Notes under the pieces: model-generated
Seen by the model: only the letters and a program-made list of their open reading frames with translations
Told to the model about the DNA's origin: nothing
Databases searched by the model: none
Program-made: the position numbers and the translations under genes
Shown here: piece by piece, positions 34,502 to 45,003 of the stretch
How the letters are laid out: the number at the start of each line of letters is the position of its first letter
Numbering within the stretch: the stretch's first letter is position 1
Source of the DNA: Streptomyces sp. ITFR-21
GTDB taxonomy: Bacteria; Actinomycetota; Actinomycetes; Streptomycetales; Streptomycetaceae
Assembly: GCF_031844685.1 (NCBI RefSeq)
Contig: NZ_CP134605.1
Location: 3,120,001-3,184,000 of the forward strand
DNA: 64,000 bases
Reading direction: 5' to 3'

Positions 34502-35152
34502 TCACGGTGCCGTGGGCGCGGCGGTCCAGGGCACGGACGCCCCGGCGGGGAGCGGGACTTCGAAGGCGTTGAGCACCATCGAGCTGAGGCAGTAGTAGCC
34601 GGTGAGCGTCACCAGTTCGACCAGCGGGCGCTCGCCGAGCAGCGCGAGGACCGCGTCGTACCGCTCCCGGTCGGCCGCTCCGGTGTGCACCAGCTGCCGG
34701 ACGAAGGCGTACACGGTGCGGTCGCCGTCGTCGTCGAAGTCCGGCTCGGCGGTCCCGGCCGCGATGCCCTGGACCGCGGCCCCGGGCAGCCCGGCGTCCC
34801 GCCCGTAGACGTCGTGCCGCAGCCAGGCGAACGCCGCGTGCCAGCGGGCGGCCACCGTGAGGATCACCAGTTCCCGGTGGCTGCGGCTCAGTGCGGATTC
34901 GTACCGGAGCAGCGCACCGAGCCCGGCCACCGCCCGGCCGACCTCGGGGCTGCGCAGCAGCACGTCGAACGGCCCGGTGAGGAAGCCTTCCGGGCGTACG
35001 GCGGTGGCACCCCGCGGCCCCGCGGCCAGTTCCTCCCACATCTCCCGCTGCGCGCAGGTGAGTTCTGCCTCCCGCAGCGGTTCGAGCCGCCCCCGCACGC
35101 CGGTTCCGGTCACCGGGCCGCCGCCGTCCGGTGTCCGCGCTGACGTCGCCAT
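34502..35152 (-). CDS. Carboxymuconolactone decarboxylase-like (AhpD-fold) protein
   Basis: A 216-residue helical protein. SRSHRELVILTVAARWHAAFAW and LLGERPLVELVTLTGYYC fit the CMD/AhpD fold. The CxxC of peroxidase-active AhpD is absent (the position reads RWHAAF), which favours a decarboxylase, lyase or hydratase type role. ATG 35152 lies 5 bases after the SDR stop. Family members occur in protocatechuate and in other organic acid pathways. Here it is embedded in the catabolic operon, and the exact reaction is not known. Confidence 0.82.
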   Translation of the reverse strand: MATSARTPDGGGPVTGTGVRGRLEPLREAELTCAQREMWEELAAGPRGATAVRPEGFLTGPFDVLLRSPEVGRAVAGLGALLRYESALSRSHRELVILTVAARWHAAFAWLRHDVYGRDAGLPGAAVQGIAAGTAEPDFDDDGDRTVYAFVRQLVHTGAADRERYDAVLALLGERPLVELVTLTGYYCLSSMVLNAFEVPLPAGASVPWTAAPTAP

Positions 35153-35157
35153 CGCCG

Positions 35158-36027
35158 TCAGGCCACCGTCGCCGCGGCGGCCTCGGCGGCGCGCTTTTCC
35201 TCGGCGGCCTCCGCGGGGGAGGGCGCGCGGCCGATCTGCTGGCTCTGGCCGCCGTCGACCGGCAGCGAGACGCCGGTGATGAACGACGCCTCGTCCGAGG
35301 CGAGGAACACCGCGGCGTAGCCGATGTCCCACGCGGTGCCCATCTTGCGGCGCAGCGGCACCTCCTTGTCCCGCTGGGCGACGACCTCCTCGAAGCTGAG
35401 GCCGAACTTCTTCACCCGGTTCTCCACCGCCGTGGGGGTGTTGAGCAGTCCGGGCAGGATGACGTTGCACCGCACGCCGTACTCGGCGTTGCGGATCGCG
35501 ACATGGTTGCTGAGCGCCACCACGGCGGCCTTGGAGGTCTTGTAGCCGACGTAGGGGTAGTTGTTGAACGCGGCTGCGGAGGAGATGTTGATGATCGAGC
35601 CCGACCCCTGCTTGCGCATGATCGGCAGCACGTGCTTGATGGTCAGCACCATGCCGCGCAGGTTGATCGCCATCACCCGGTCGAAGGCGTCGACGGTGAT
35701 GTCGGTGATCGTCGCGTCACCGGCGGCGATGCTGACGCCGACGTTGTTGTGCAGGATGTCGATGGCGCCCCACAGTTCGTAGCAGGTGCGTACCGCGGCC
35801 ACGACGGTGTCCTCGTCCGTGACGTCGGCCTCGAACGCCTCGGCGACGCCGCCTTCCTCGCGGATGGCGGCCACCGTCTCCTGCGCGCCGGCCTTGTTGA
35901 TGTCGACGCAGAAGACCTTGGCGCCCTCCCGGGCGAACATCAGGGCGACGGCCTTGCCGTTGCCGACGGTCCGCCCCGCCAGCTGCCCCGCGCCGAAGAT
36001 GATCGCGACCTTGCCTTCGAGCCTCAT
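35158..36027 (-). CDS. Short-chain dehydrogenase/reductase
   Basis: A 289-residue classical SDR from ATG 36027. Cofactor motif VAIIFGAGQLAGRTVGNGKA (glycine-rich), VFCVDINKAG (acidic Asp favouring NAD), HNNVGV for NAG, the catalytic Ser in INISSAAAF, and YxxxK as Tyr-Lys-Thr-Ser-Lys in YVGYKTSKAAVV; the Tyr of GYK or the preceding one completes the site. A C-terminal Ala/Glu-rich tail of about 20 residues is extra. It should oxidise an alcohol intermediate. It lies between the TPP enzyme and the CMD-like gene in the operon. Confidence 0.9.
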   Translation of the reverse strand: MRLEGKVAIIFGAGQLAGRTVGNGKAVALMFAREGAKVFCVDINKAGAQETVAAIREEGGVAEAFEADVTDEDTVVAAVRTCYELWGAIDILHNNVGVSIAAGDATITDITVDAFDRVMAINLRGMVLTIKHVLPIMRKQGSGSIINISSAAAFNNYPYVGYKTSKAAVVALSNHVAIRNAEYGVRCNVILPGLLNTPTAVENRVKKFGLSFEEVVAQRDKEVPLRRKMGTAWDIGYAAVFLASDEASFITGVSLPVDGGQSQQIGRAPSPAEAAEEKRAAEAAAATVA

Positions 36028-36147
36028 GTCCCGCTCCTTGATGGATGGTTGTTGTGTCGTTGCGCGATGGAAGCGGTGCCGCCGCGGGTCCCGGTGCCGC
36101 AGCCGCGGCGGACTCCGGCGGGCCGCACGGTCCGCTCGGCCCGGGGG

Positions 36148-37878
36148 TCACCCCATGAGCGGCGTCCGCAGATCCGTGAAGGTCTGCTCGGTGGAGACGT
36201 CGACCACCACCAGCGCGGGCCCGTCCGCCTTGAGCGCCTCCGCCATCGCCGGCGCCAGTTCGGCCGGTTCGGCGACGTGGAAGGAGGCGAGTCCGGCCGC
36301 CCGGCCGATGGCGGTGTAGTCGAATCCGTACAGGGTCGACTTGTACTCCTGCTCGCCCCGGGACCGCTGGCTGTGCTTGACCCAGCCGAGGATGCCGTTG
36401 TTGAGCACGACCACCACGACGGGCAGCCGCTCCTCGACCGTGGTGAGCAGCGCGCCCAGCGACATGCTGAACCCGCCGTCGCCGCAGACCGCGACGACCG
36501 TGCGGTCGGGGTCGGCGGTCTTGACGCCGATCGCGGCGGGAATGGCGTACCCCATGCCGCCGGCACCGGCCGGCTGGAGGTATCCGCCGCCCGCGCGGGA
36601 CTCGAAGTAGCGGCACATCAGCAGCCGGTTCTCACCGGCGTCGGCGCAGATGACCACGTCGTCGGGGAGCGCCTCCCGCAGCCCCGCGACGGCCCGCTGC
36701 GGATGCAGCGGCGCCGTCTCGGCAGCGGCGTACGGGGCGTCGTCGCCGGCCGCGGTGCGGCGGGCGGCCAGGACCGACGACCGGGCCCGGACGGCGGCCT
36801 GCGGCACCGGCGCGGTGCCGAGCTCGGCGAGCAAAGCGTCCAGCGCCGCTCCGAGGTCGGCCACGATCACCTCGGAGGTCGGCATCGTCCACCCCGCGTT
36901 GAGTTCCTCGATGTCGACGTGGATGATGCGCTGCCTGGCCGGGTCGATCAGTCCGGGCGCCTCCAGCGCGGTGTCGCTCGGGCCGAGCTTGCTGCCGAGG
37001 ACGAGCACGGTGTCAGCGGCGCCGAGTGTGTCGTTGGCCAGCGGGACGCCGTAGTTGCCGAACACCCCGGCGGCCTGCGGGTGCTCCTCGGGGAAGACGC
37101 CCTTGCCCGCCGAGGTCGTGACCACCGGGGCGCCGGTGGCGCGGGCCAGCCGCAGCAGCGGGCCCTCGACCCGGGCGGTCCGCACCCCGCCGCCGGCCAG
37201 CAGGACCGGTGCGGACGCGGTACGCAGCGCCTCGGCGGTGGCGGCCATGTCGGGGCGGGCGGGCCCCTGGTGGGTGAGGTAGCCGCGGCTGGAGTAGAGC
37301 CGGGGCACGGAGTCGGGGCCGACCTCGCCGACCAGCGCCGCCGAGTGGAACAGCACGGCGACCGGGCCCGGTTGTCCGGCCAGCGCGTGCTTGACCGCCA
37401 GTTGGACGCTCTGCACGGCCGCTACGGGATCGTGCGCCTCCAGCACCAGCTTGGTGATGCCCTTGAAGGCCAGCCGCGCGTCCCAGCTGCCGTACTCCCC
37501 GGTGGCGGACTGGTAGGGGGCGTGCTGGGAGAAGGGTGCTCCGTCGCTGAGGTCGCCGAGGAGCACGATCGGGGTGCCGCTGAAGAGCGCTTCGAGCGTG
37601 CCGACCACGCCCTGCCCCATCAGCCAGCTGCCCTGCGCCATCGCCACCGCCACCTTCCCGGTGTGCCGGGCGTACGCCTCGGCGGCCGAAGTGGCGTACG
37701 CCTCGTTGCGGACCAGCACCGAGCGGATGGTGTCGGTGTGCGCGGCCAGCGCACTGTGGATACGGCCGGTGTTGCCGCCCGACATGCCGAAGACGGTGTC
37801 CACTCCGGCGTCCTCCAGCGCGCGGACGATGGCCTCGGTGACGTGCACCGGTGACGGGACGAGGGGTGACGCTGGCAT
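36148..37878 (-). CDS. Thiamine pyrophosphate-dependent decarboxylase/synthase family enzyme
   Basis: A 576-residue protein; ATG 37878 follows GAGGAG and is preferred to a longer frame. It has the three-domain order of the acetolactate synthase/benzoylformate decarboxylase family. The N-terminal domain contains the activating Glu in LVRNEAYATSAAEAYAR. The central domain reads PVLLAGGGVRTARVEG, and the C-terminal TPP motif GDGGFSMSLGALLTTVEE runs on to the Mg-binding NN in VVLNNGILGW. It likely decarboxylates a 2-oxoacid to an aldehyde, or joins two such units. The neighbouring hydroxyacid dehydrogenases would supply the 2-oxoacid and the aldehyde dehydrogenase at 46982 would take the aldehyde. 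Confidence 0.9.
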   Translation of the reverse strand: MPASPLVPSPVHVTEAIVRALEDAGVDTVFGMSGGNTGRIHSALAAHTDTIRSVLVRNEAYATSAAEAYARHTGKVAVAMAQGSWLMGQGVVGTLEALFSGTPIVLLGDLSDGAPFSQHAPYQSATGEYGSWDARLAFKGITKLVLEAHDPVAAVQSVQLAVKHALAGQPGPVAVLFHSAALVGEVGPDSVPRLYSSRGYLTHQGPARPDMAATAEALRTASAPVLLAGGGVRTARVEGPLLRLARATGAPVVTTSAGKGVFPEEHPQAAGVFGNYGVPLANDTLGAADTVLVLGSKLGPSDTALEAPGLIDPARQRIIHVDIEELNAGWTMPTSEVIVADLGAALDALLAELGTAPVPQAAVRARSSVLAARRTAAGDDAPYAAAETAPLHPQRAVAGLREALPDDVVICADAGENRLLMCRYFESRAGGGYLQPAGAGGMGYAIPAAIGVKTADPDRTVVAVCGDGGFSMSLGALLTTVEERLPVVVVVLNNGILGWVKHSQRSRGEQEYKSTLYGFDYTAIGRAAGLASFHVAEPAELAPAMAEALKADGPALVVVDVSTEQTFTDLRTPLMG

Positions 37879-37929
37879 GGAAGAGCTCCTCACAGAGGGT
37901 TGAAGAGGGTCGGAAGTACGGCCGGGTGG

Positions 37930-38967
37930 TCAGGGAGTCCGGACGCCCGGCGGGGGCGCCGCCCCGAACAGCCCGTCGGCGAGCGCGGCCACCGCCGCGG
38001 CGGCGGTCTGCTCCATCACCAGGTCGCTGTAGCCGCCGTTGTGCGGGGAGAGCACGACGTTGCGCCGGGCCAGCAGCGGAGTCGGTGGCGGCGGTTCGCG
38101 CGGGAAGACGTCCAAAGCGGCGGCGGCGACCCGGCCGGAGGCCAGCGCGTCGTCAAGCGCCCGCTCGTCGACCACGTCCCCCCGCGCGGTGTTGACCAGT
38201 ACCACGCCGGGCCTCATCAGCCCGAACTCCCGTGCCCCGAGCAGGTGCCGGGTCGCGTCGGTGAGCGGCACATGCAGGCTGACGAAGTCGGACGCGGCCA
38301 GGAGCTCGTCCAGCGGTACGGTCCGCACGCCCGGTTCGTCCACCGCGGCGGCGCTGCGGCGGTGCACCAGGACCCGCATGCCGAACCCGTGCGCCTTGGG
38401 CACCATCAGCGAGCCGATGTCGCCGTACCCGATCAGGCCGAGGGTGCGTCCGCCCAGGTGGGAGCCGGAGAACCGGGTCCACTCCCCCGCCCGCACCGAC
38501 GCGTCCGCCTCCGGGATCCGCCGGGCGGCGGCCAACAGCAGCCCGAAGGCGTACTCGGCCACGGCGGCGGCGTTGCGGCCGGCCAGGGAGTCGACCCGCA
38601 CGCCGAACTCCCCGGCCGCCGCGGTGTCGACGTTGTCGAGCCCGGTGCCGATGCGCAGCACGTACCGGAGCTTCGGCGCCGTCTCGAACAGCCGGCGGTC
38701 CACCGGCTGGAGCCCGACCACCAGACCGTCGATATCGCGCAACACCGCCTCCCAGCGGTCGCGGTCGCCGCCCAGCGCGTCGTAGCCGGGCAGGTCGAGC
38801 GCGATCTCGACGCCGAGTTCGCGCAACCGCCGCATCGCCGTCGCGCTGCCGCCGACGATCCGCGACAGCAGGGCGATCCGCACCGGCCGTTCGCCGGCCG
38901 CGCCGCGTCCGGCCGCCCGTCCGACGGCTTGTCCGACGGCTTCCCGGGAGCTAGTGGAATGGGTCAT
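37930..38967 (-). CDS. D-isomer-specific 2-hydroxyacid dehydrogenase
   Basis: A 345-residue protein from ATG 38967, 1 base after the stop of the binding-protein gene. Motifs: VLRIGTGLDNVD, GGRTLGLIGYGDIGSLMVPK (NAD fold), catalytic Arg in LVNTARGDVVDERAL, Glu in DVFPREPP and His in VVLSPHNGGYS. These match the phosphoglycerate/D-lactate dehydrogenase type more canonically than the gene at 32235. It interconverts a D-2-hydroxyacid and its 2-oxoacid. An Arg/Gly-rich N-terminal extension of about 30 residues is not part of the fold, so a later start is possible. Confidence 0.9.
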   Translation of the reverse strand: MTHSTSSREAVGQAVGRAAGRGAAGERPVRIALLSRIVGGSATAMRRLRELGVEIALDLPGYDALGGDRDRWEAVLRDIDGLVVGLQPVDRRLFETAPKLRYVLRIGTGLDNVDTAAAGEFGVRVDSLAGRNAAAVAEYAFGLLLAAARRIPEADASVRAGEWTRFSGSHLGGRTLGLIGYGDIGSLMVPKAHGFGMRVLVHRRSAAAVDEPGVRTVPLDELLAASDFVSLHVPLTDATRHLLGAREFGLMRPGVVLVNTARGDVVDERALDDALASGRVAAAALDVFPREPPPPTPLLARRNVVLSPHNGGYSDLVMEQTAAAAVAALADGLFGAAPPPGVRTP

Positions 38968-38968
38968 G

Positions 38969-40207
38969 TCACGGCGCGTTCGGCGGGACGGTGGGCAGCT
39001 TGACGGTGCCGCTGACACCGGGGATCTTGAAGTCGGCCGCCTGCTGCTTCACCGCCGCGATCTCGGCGTCGGTGAGCTGCGGCACGTCCGCGTTGGAGTA
39101 GATCTTGTCCACGTCCACCGACCCGGGGTCCCGGTCCAGCAGGATCTTCAGGTCCTCGGTGAACTCGTCGGGGTTAATCTGCCCGTAGGTGCCGCCGGGG
39201 TTGGGGTTCTTGATCAGCTTCTGGCGCAGCAGCAGCGGCAGCGTCAGCGCCTCGATCTGCTTCTCCAGCGACTCACCGGGCTTGCCCAGCGTCGGGTACA
39301 TCGTGAGCATGATGTAGGCCGCCGCGGCCGGGTTGGTCTCGACGAAGATGTCGCCCTCGGTCGTACAGCGGGCGAACGCCCGGTACTTGGCCTTGTCCTT
39401 GGCCATGTCGGCGGAGTTGGCCACCGCCATGATCCCGGAGACGTTCAGGTACGGCGGCTTGCCGTCGTCGGTGGTCAGGAACCTCAGCTTGATGCCGGCC
39501 TGCAGGATCGTGCCGAAGCCCACGTCGTAGTAGAAGAGGCCGGCCACTTTGCCGGAGTCCAGCGCCTGCCCGGAGGCGGCGCCGGTGCCGGTGGCGATGA
39601 TCTTCACCTTGCCCGGGTCCACGCCCTGGGCCTTCAGCAGTGCCTTGAGCGCCGTCGAGCTGCTGTCGGAGAGCACGTCCACGCCGACGGTCCTGCCCTC
39701 CAGCTGCTTCAGCGAGGTGATGTCGCTGTCCGGCTTGACCGCCATCCCGTACTTGAACGGGTAGTACAGCTGGTAGAAGGCCGACAGCGGCAGGCTGCCG
39801 TCGGAGCCGACGGTCTTGAGCATGTTGAGGTACTGGTCGCTGCCGGGTACGCCGACGTCGACCGCCCCGCGGTGCATCGCCGCCACCAGCTGGGAGGGGT
39901 TGGTGGTGACCTCGGTGGAGAACTTGTAGCCGTAGCGCTTGTAGCAGCCGGTGTACTGGCCGATCGCGTAGGTGGCGCTGAACACCGTCACCGCGGGCGA
40001 CGGGATGCCGACCTTGAGCGACGTGAGCGCGGTGCCGTCGGCGGCCTTCCCACCGCCGCCGGAGCCGCCGGAGCCGCAGGCCGCGGCGGTCAGCGCGACC
40101 GCCGAGGCGACGGCCAGCGCCGCGGTCACGCGGCGGCTGCGGCGGTGGCGGCCGGACGGGCTGCCGCCCGCGGCTCCGCGCGGGGCTCTGCCCTCTTCTT
40201 TCGACAC
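38969..40207 (-). CDS. ABC importer substrate-binding lipoprotein (NMT1/SsuA-like)
   Basis: A 412-residue protein. GTG 40207 is chosen because AGAGAGG lies 8-9 bases upstream; ATG 40246 has no such site. A basic N-terminus and hydrophobic helix end in the lipobox LTAAAC-GSGG, so the mature protein is lipid-anchored at the outer membrane face. The body (VGIPSPAVTVFSATYAIGQY, RGAVDVGVPGSDQYLNM, LEGRTVGVDVLSDSSS) is of the NMT1/THI5/nitrate-sulfonate binding type. It captures a small organic compound for the permease/ATPase encoded just upstream. Ligand unknown; it is probably the substrate of the whole catabolic locus. Confidence 0.9.
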   Translation of the reverse strand: MSKEEGRAPRGAAGGSPSGRHRRSRRVTAALAVASAVALTAAACGSGGSGGGGKAADGTALTSLKVGIPSPAVTVFSATYAIGQYTGCYKRYGYKFSTEVTTNPSQLVAAMHRGAVDVGVPGSDQYLNMLKTVGSDGSLPLSAFYQLYYPFKYGMAVKPDSDITSLKQLEGRTVGVDVLSDSSSTALKALLKAQGVDPGKVKIIATGTGAASGQALDSGKVAGLFYYDVGFGTILQAGIKLRFLTTDDGKPPYLNVSGIMAVANSADMAKDKAKYRAFARCTTEGDIFVETNPAAAAYIMLTMYPTLGKPGESLEKQIEALTLPLLLRQKLIKNPNPGGTYGQINPDEFTEDLKILLDRDPGSVDVDKIYSNADVPQLTDAEIAAVKQQAADFKIPGVSGTVKLPTVPPNAP

Positions 40208-40315
40208 GGGGAAGCACCTCTCTGTGCTCGGTGGTACGGAAGACATACGGAACGCCGGGGAGCGGGCGACGAGGGCACCGGCCGGCAGGGCGCCGGGCCG
40301 GGCCGGGCCGCCGGC

Positions 40316-41223
40316 TCAGCCGCCCGCGTTGGTGGCGCGGAAGTCCTTGCCGGAGACCGACTCCCAGAACACGACCCGGTAGTGCGCGAAGCGCACGATC
40401 GCGTTGAGCAGGAAGCCGACGACGGCCAGGATGATCAGGGTGGCAAAGGTCGCCTGGGTGTCGGAGTTGTTCTGGTACTGCGAGATCAGTACGCCGACGC
40501 CCTTCTGCGAGCCGCTCATCTCGGCCAGCACCGCGCCCAGGAAGGCGTAGGTGACGCCGAGTTCGAGGCCGGTGAAGATGCCCGGCAGCGCGCTGAACAG
40601 CCGGACCCGGGTGAGCTGCTGCCAGCGGCTGCCGGACAGCGAGCGCACCAGGTCGATCCGGTCCTGGTCGGCGGTCACCACGCCCTGGAGGGTGTTGACC
40701 AGCACCGGGAAGAACACGAACAGCACGACCAGGCTGGTCTTGGCGGTCAGCCCGAAGCCGAACCAGGTGGCCAGCAGCGGCACCAGCGCGACCTTGGGCA
40801 GGCTCTGTACGGCGACCAGGTACGGGTACAGCAGCCGCTGCACGATGCGGAACTCGCCCGCCGCGATGCCCAGGACGATCCCGGCGCCTCCGCCGATGGC
40901 AAAGCCGAGGGCGGTGGCCTCCATGGTGGCGCCCAGTGCCTCCCACAGACCGCCGGGCGCGGACGGGTCGGCCCACACCAGCGAGGTGAAGGCGTGCCAG
41001 ACGTCCTTGGGCGCCGGGATGATGTACTGCTCCGGGTGGTAGATTTCGATGACGAGCTGCCAGATCACCAGCCCCGCCACGAGGGCCGCGATCAGGTACA
41101 GCGCCGACACGCCGAGGCCGCGCGCCTTGCGCAGCCGGCGGCGGCGCAACGCCGAGCGGACCGGGGCCGGCGGCCCGGTGACCGACCCGGCGGCGGGCTG
41201 GGCCTTGTCGGCCGTGGTCGCGC

Positions 41224-41227
<4 letters not shown>
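40316..41227 (-). CDS. ABC importer permease (SsuC/TauC-like)
   Basis: A 303-residue membrane protein from ATG 41227. It has about six membrane segments (YLIAALVAGLVIWQLVI first) and a cytoplasmic coupling loop LVRSLSGSRWQQLTRVRLFS, the EAA-type motif contacting the ATPase. The domain is BPD_transp_1 of the nitrate/sulfonate/taurine subfamily, working as a homodimer. Its ATG overlaps the stop of the ATPase gene (ATGA), so production is coupled; the binding-protein gene follows after 108 bases. Confidence 0.93.
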
Positions 41228-42074
<847 letters not shown>

Positions 42075-42078
<4 letters not shown>

Positions 42079-42614
42079 GCCTGGGTCTCCTGTCCCATGT
42101 AGCCTTCGGCCCTGAGCTGGACGTACGCGCCGCCGACGGCGATGGTCTCCAGCAGGGCGGCGGGCATCGCGGCGCCCTGTGCGGCGCGGCCCGTGGCGAG
42201 GTTCTCCAGCCGTCCGCTGCCGATGTCGACGCGTACGGTGTCGCCCTCGGTCACCAGGCCGAGGACGCCGGGCAGTTCGAGGGCGGGCATGGCGTAGCTG
42301 ACGCAGTTGCGGAAGAAGATCTCCGAGATCGACTCGCCGACCAGGGCGACGATGCCGAGCCGGGACAGCAGGGTGACCGCGGGCCGGCTCGACCCGGTGC
42401 CGAAGTTCCGGCCGGTGACGAGGATGTCGCCGGGGCGGACCTGCTCGGCCCAGCCGGGCCGCACGGTCTGCAGGACGAGCAGGTCCTGTTCGCGCGGGGC
42501 GAGGTCGTATCCCCGGCGCGGCATGATCGCGTCGGTGTTGATGTAGTCCTGCGGCATGACCCAGGCGCGCCCGGTGATGCCACGCACGTCCGTACGGCTG
42601 CCCGCGCCGGTCAT
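42075..42614 (-). CDS. LeuD-like (aconitase-family) small subunit
   Basis: A 179-residue swivel-domain protein from ATG 42614. YINTDAIMPRRGYD and GRNFGTGSSRPAV are the diagnostic substrate-binding motifs of 3-isopropylmalate dehydratase small subunits. Its start overlaps the LeuC-like stop (ATGA), so the two form one heterodimeric hydro-lyase. The position inside an importer/catabolic operon argues against leucine synthesis. A related hydroxy-diacid isomerisation (homoaconitase, citramalate, dimethylmalate type) is more likely. Confidence 0.9.
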
Positions 42615-43900
42615 CGGGCCACCGCCGGACTGAGTGCCTCCAGGTACGGCATCGGGTCGGTGACGTAACCGGTCAGCGCGGAGGCCGCGACGGTCGCGGA
42701 GGAGCCCATGTAGATCCGGGCGTCCGCGCTGCCCATCCGGCCCCGGTAGTTGCGGGTGCTGGAGGTAATGCAGGTCTCCCCGGGGCCGAGCACGCCCATG
42801 TGGCCGCCCGAGCAGGCCCCGCAGGTGGAGGTGGTGACCAGCGCGCCGGCCTCGACGAGAGTCGCCACGTAGCCGGCCTTGACCGCCTCCAGGTACACCG
42901 ACTGCGAGGCCGGGGTGACCAGGAAGCGCACATGGTCGGCGATCCGGCGGCCGCGCACGATGTCCGCGGCGATCTTGATGTCGGAGAGTTTGCCGTTGGC
43001 ACAGGAGCCGACGAACGCCTGGTCGACGCGCACCCGCTGGTCCCCGACCTCGGCGGCGGACCTGACGTTCCCGTTCATCGCGTCGGGCAGCGCCACCGAG
43101 GGGCGGACCTGGCCGAGGTCGACGGTGTGGACGGCGGCGTACTCCGCGTCCGGGTCGCTGGACACCGGGGTGTACGGCCGGTCGGTGACGGTGGACACGT
43201 AGTCGAGGATGAGCTGGTCGGCGGGCATCATCACGAAGTTGGCGTTGAGCTCGGTGCACATCGTGGACAGGGTGGCCCGGTCGTCGAGCGACAGCGTGGC
43301 CAGCCCGTCGCCGGCGAACTCGACGTCGTGCCCTTCCTGGCTGCCGAAGTTCTGCGCGATGTACAGGAAGACGTCCTTGCCGTACGTGCCGTACGGCAGC
43401 CGGCCCTCCAGCCGGAACAGCACCGTGGGGGAGACCTTGTACCAGGTGCGGCCGGTACAGACGAGCTGCACGATGTCGGCCATCCCCAGCCCCCGGGCGG
43501 CGGAGTTGAGCACCCCGGCCGCGCTGGTGTGCGAGTCGTTGCAGGCGATCAGCTGACCGGGCAGCGCGAGCCGCTGTTCCAGGATGATCTGGTGCTCGAT
43601 GCCACCGCGGCCGACGTCGGAGAAGTACTTGAACCCGAGCCGCTCGGTGTGCTCACGGGCCCGTTTGTGGGCGGTGGCGGCCTTCACGGTGGGCGCGGGA
43701 ACCGCGTGGTCCAGCAGCACCGCGACCCGCTCCGGGTGGGCGACCTTGAGCAGGTCGTCGGGCAGCCGCTCGGCGGCCTTGTAGAAGACGCTGTCCGCCA
43801 TCACGACGAGGTCGACCTCGGTCACGACCAACTGGCCGGGCGTGACCGTCCGCTCGCCGCTGTGCGCGGCCAGAACCTTGTGCGCCATGGTCATTCCCAT
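42611..43900 (-). CDS. LeuC-like (aconitase-family) large subunit
   Basis: A 429-residue protein; ATG 43900 is preferred because GAGAGG lies 7 bases upstream. The 4Fe-4S ligands are Cys in VGSCANGKLSD and the pair in STCGACSGGH. Other conserved blocks are VDLVVMADSV near the N-terminus, LIACNDSHTSAAG and RNYRGRMGS. It catalyses reversible dehydration/hydration of a hydroxy-dicarboxylate with its small subunit. It is the first gene of the long minus-strand operon, opposite the SDR-GntR pair, with a candidate GntR site in the 329-base gap. Confidence 0.92.
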   Translation of the reverse strand: MGMTMAHKVLAAHSGERTVTPGQLVVTEVDLVVMADSVFYKAAERLPDDLLKVAHPERVAVLLDHAVPAPTVKAATAHKRAREHTERLGFKYFSDVGRGGIEHQIILEQRLALPGQLIACNDSHTSAAGVLNSAARGLGMADIVQLVCTGRTWYKVSPTVLFRLEGRLPYGTYGKDVFLYIAQNFGSQEGHDVEFAGDGLATLSLDDRATLSTMCTELNANFVMMPADQLILDYVSTVTDRPYTPVSSDPDAEYAAVHTVDLGQVRPSVALPDAMNGNVRSAAEVGDQRVRVDQAFVGSCANGKLSDIKIAADIVRGRRIADHVRFLVTPASQSVYLEAVKAGYVATLVEAGALVTTSTCGACSGGHMGVLGPGETCITSSTRNYRGRMGSADARIYMGSSATVAASALTGYVTDPMPYLEALSPAVAR

Positions 43901-44064
43901 AGATCAACCTCTCGAACGCGCCGGAAAGCATCACATCGGTCGGATCAGGACGGGATGCGGCGACCGGAAGGCCGGCCGCGTGGCCCGGCCCCCGCCGGAG
44001 CGGCCTGCGCACTCCCCCGCCGACCGGAGCCGGATGGCCGAAACCGTTCGGACCATCTCGGATT

Positions 44065-44084
44065 CCATATCTGATGTCTGGTAC
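44065..44084. promoter_or_regulatory. Candidate GntR operator, site 1
   Basis: CCATATCTGATGTCTGGTAC lies midway between the divergent LeuC-like and SDR genes. CCATATCT followed by a base and ATGT recurs at 51700, and a related CCATACCAGATATC at 46842, each in a promoter region of this locus. The rest of the 43901-44229 gap is comparatively AT-rich near this site and holds no gene. Confidence 0.6.
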
Positions 44085-44229
44085 GCTAAGCGCGATCACA
44101 CAAGGTCGTCAAGACTCAAAGTCATCTCAGGACAAGAGCCGGCAATCTCCCCGTAACCGGTGAGGCCGGCCGGTGGCGACCGCCAGGGAGCAACCGGCTG
44201 ATGTCCGGGGGCAGAACGGGAGGGTCCGG

Positions 44230-45003
44230 ATGGATTTGGGACTCAAGGGCCGGGTGGCCCTGGTGTGCGCCTCGACCGGCGGCCTCGGCCTGGCGAGCGC
44301 GCAGGCGCTGGCCGAGGAGGGCGCCGCCGTGGCGGTCACCGGCCGCCGGGCCGAGCGGGCCGCCGGCATCGCCGCCGGCCTGGGGCACGCGGTCGGCATC
44401 GGGGTGGACCTCACCGCGCCGGACGCCGCGGACACCCTGGTGGACACGGTCACCGCCGCCCTCGGCCCGGTGGACGTCCTGGTCCTCAACGGCCCCGGCC
44501 CCGCGCCCGGGACCGCCGCCGACCTGGAGCCCGAGGACATGGTGCGGGCCGTCACCCGGCTCGCCGCCGGCCATGTCGCCCTAGTCCGCCGCGTACTGCC
44601 CGGTATGCGGGAGCGCGGCTGGGGCCGGATCGTGGCCATCGGTTCCAGCGGGGTGGCCGCGCCGATCCCCGGCCTGGTCTCCTCCAACGCCGGCCGCGCC
44701 GCACTGGCCGGCTACCTCAAGACGCTGGCGGGCGAGGTGGCCGCGGACGGGGTCACCGTCAACCTGGCGCTGCCGGGCCGCATCGCCACCGACCGGGTGG
44801 CGTTCCTCGACCGCGAGCAGGCCGAGCGCACCGGCCGCGGCGCCGACGAGGTGCGGGCGGCGGCCGAGACGGCGATTCCCGCCGGCAGGTATGGCAGGCC
44901 CGACGAGTTCGGTACGCTCGTAGCCTTTCTCAGCAGCACCCGCGCCTCATACATCACCGGCTCGGCCGTCCGCTGCGACGGCGGGCTGATCAGCGGTCTC
45001 TGA
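44230..45003 (+). CDS. SDR-family oxidoreductase lacking the YxxxK site
   Basis: A 257-residue Rossmann protein; ATG 44230 follows GGGAGGG. VALVCASTGGLGLASAQALA is the cofactor loop and GRIVAIGSSGV holds the serine. Where classical SDRs have YxxxK, this protein reads SSNAGRAAL (Ser and Arg), typical of an atypical subgroup with LSNxxR-type sites. Activity as a dehydrogenase is therefore uncertain. The C-terminus YITGSAVRCDGG is normal. It is followed by the GntR gene after 133 bases and probably forms one transcript with it. Confidence 0.85.
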   Translation: MDLGLKGRVALVCASTGGLGLASAQALAEEGAAVAVTGRRAERAAGIAAGLGHAVGIGVDLTAPDAADTLVDTVTAALGPVDVLVLNGPGPAPGTAADLEPEDMVRAVTRLAAGHVALVRRVLPGMRERGWGRIVAIGSSGVAAPIPGLVSSNAGRAALAGYLKTLAGEVAADGVTVNLALPGRIATDRVAFLDREQAERTGRGADEVRAAAETAIPAGRYGRPDEFGTLVAFLSSTRASYITGSAVRCDGGLISGL

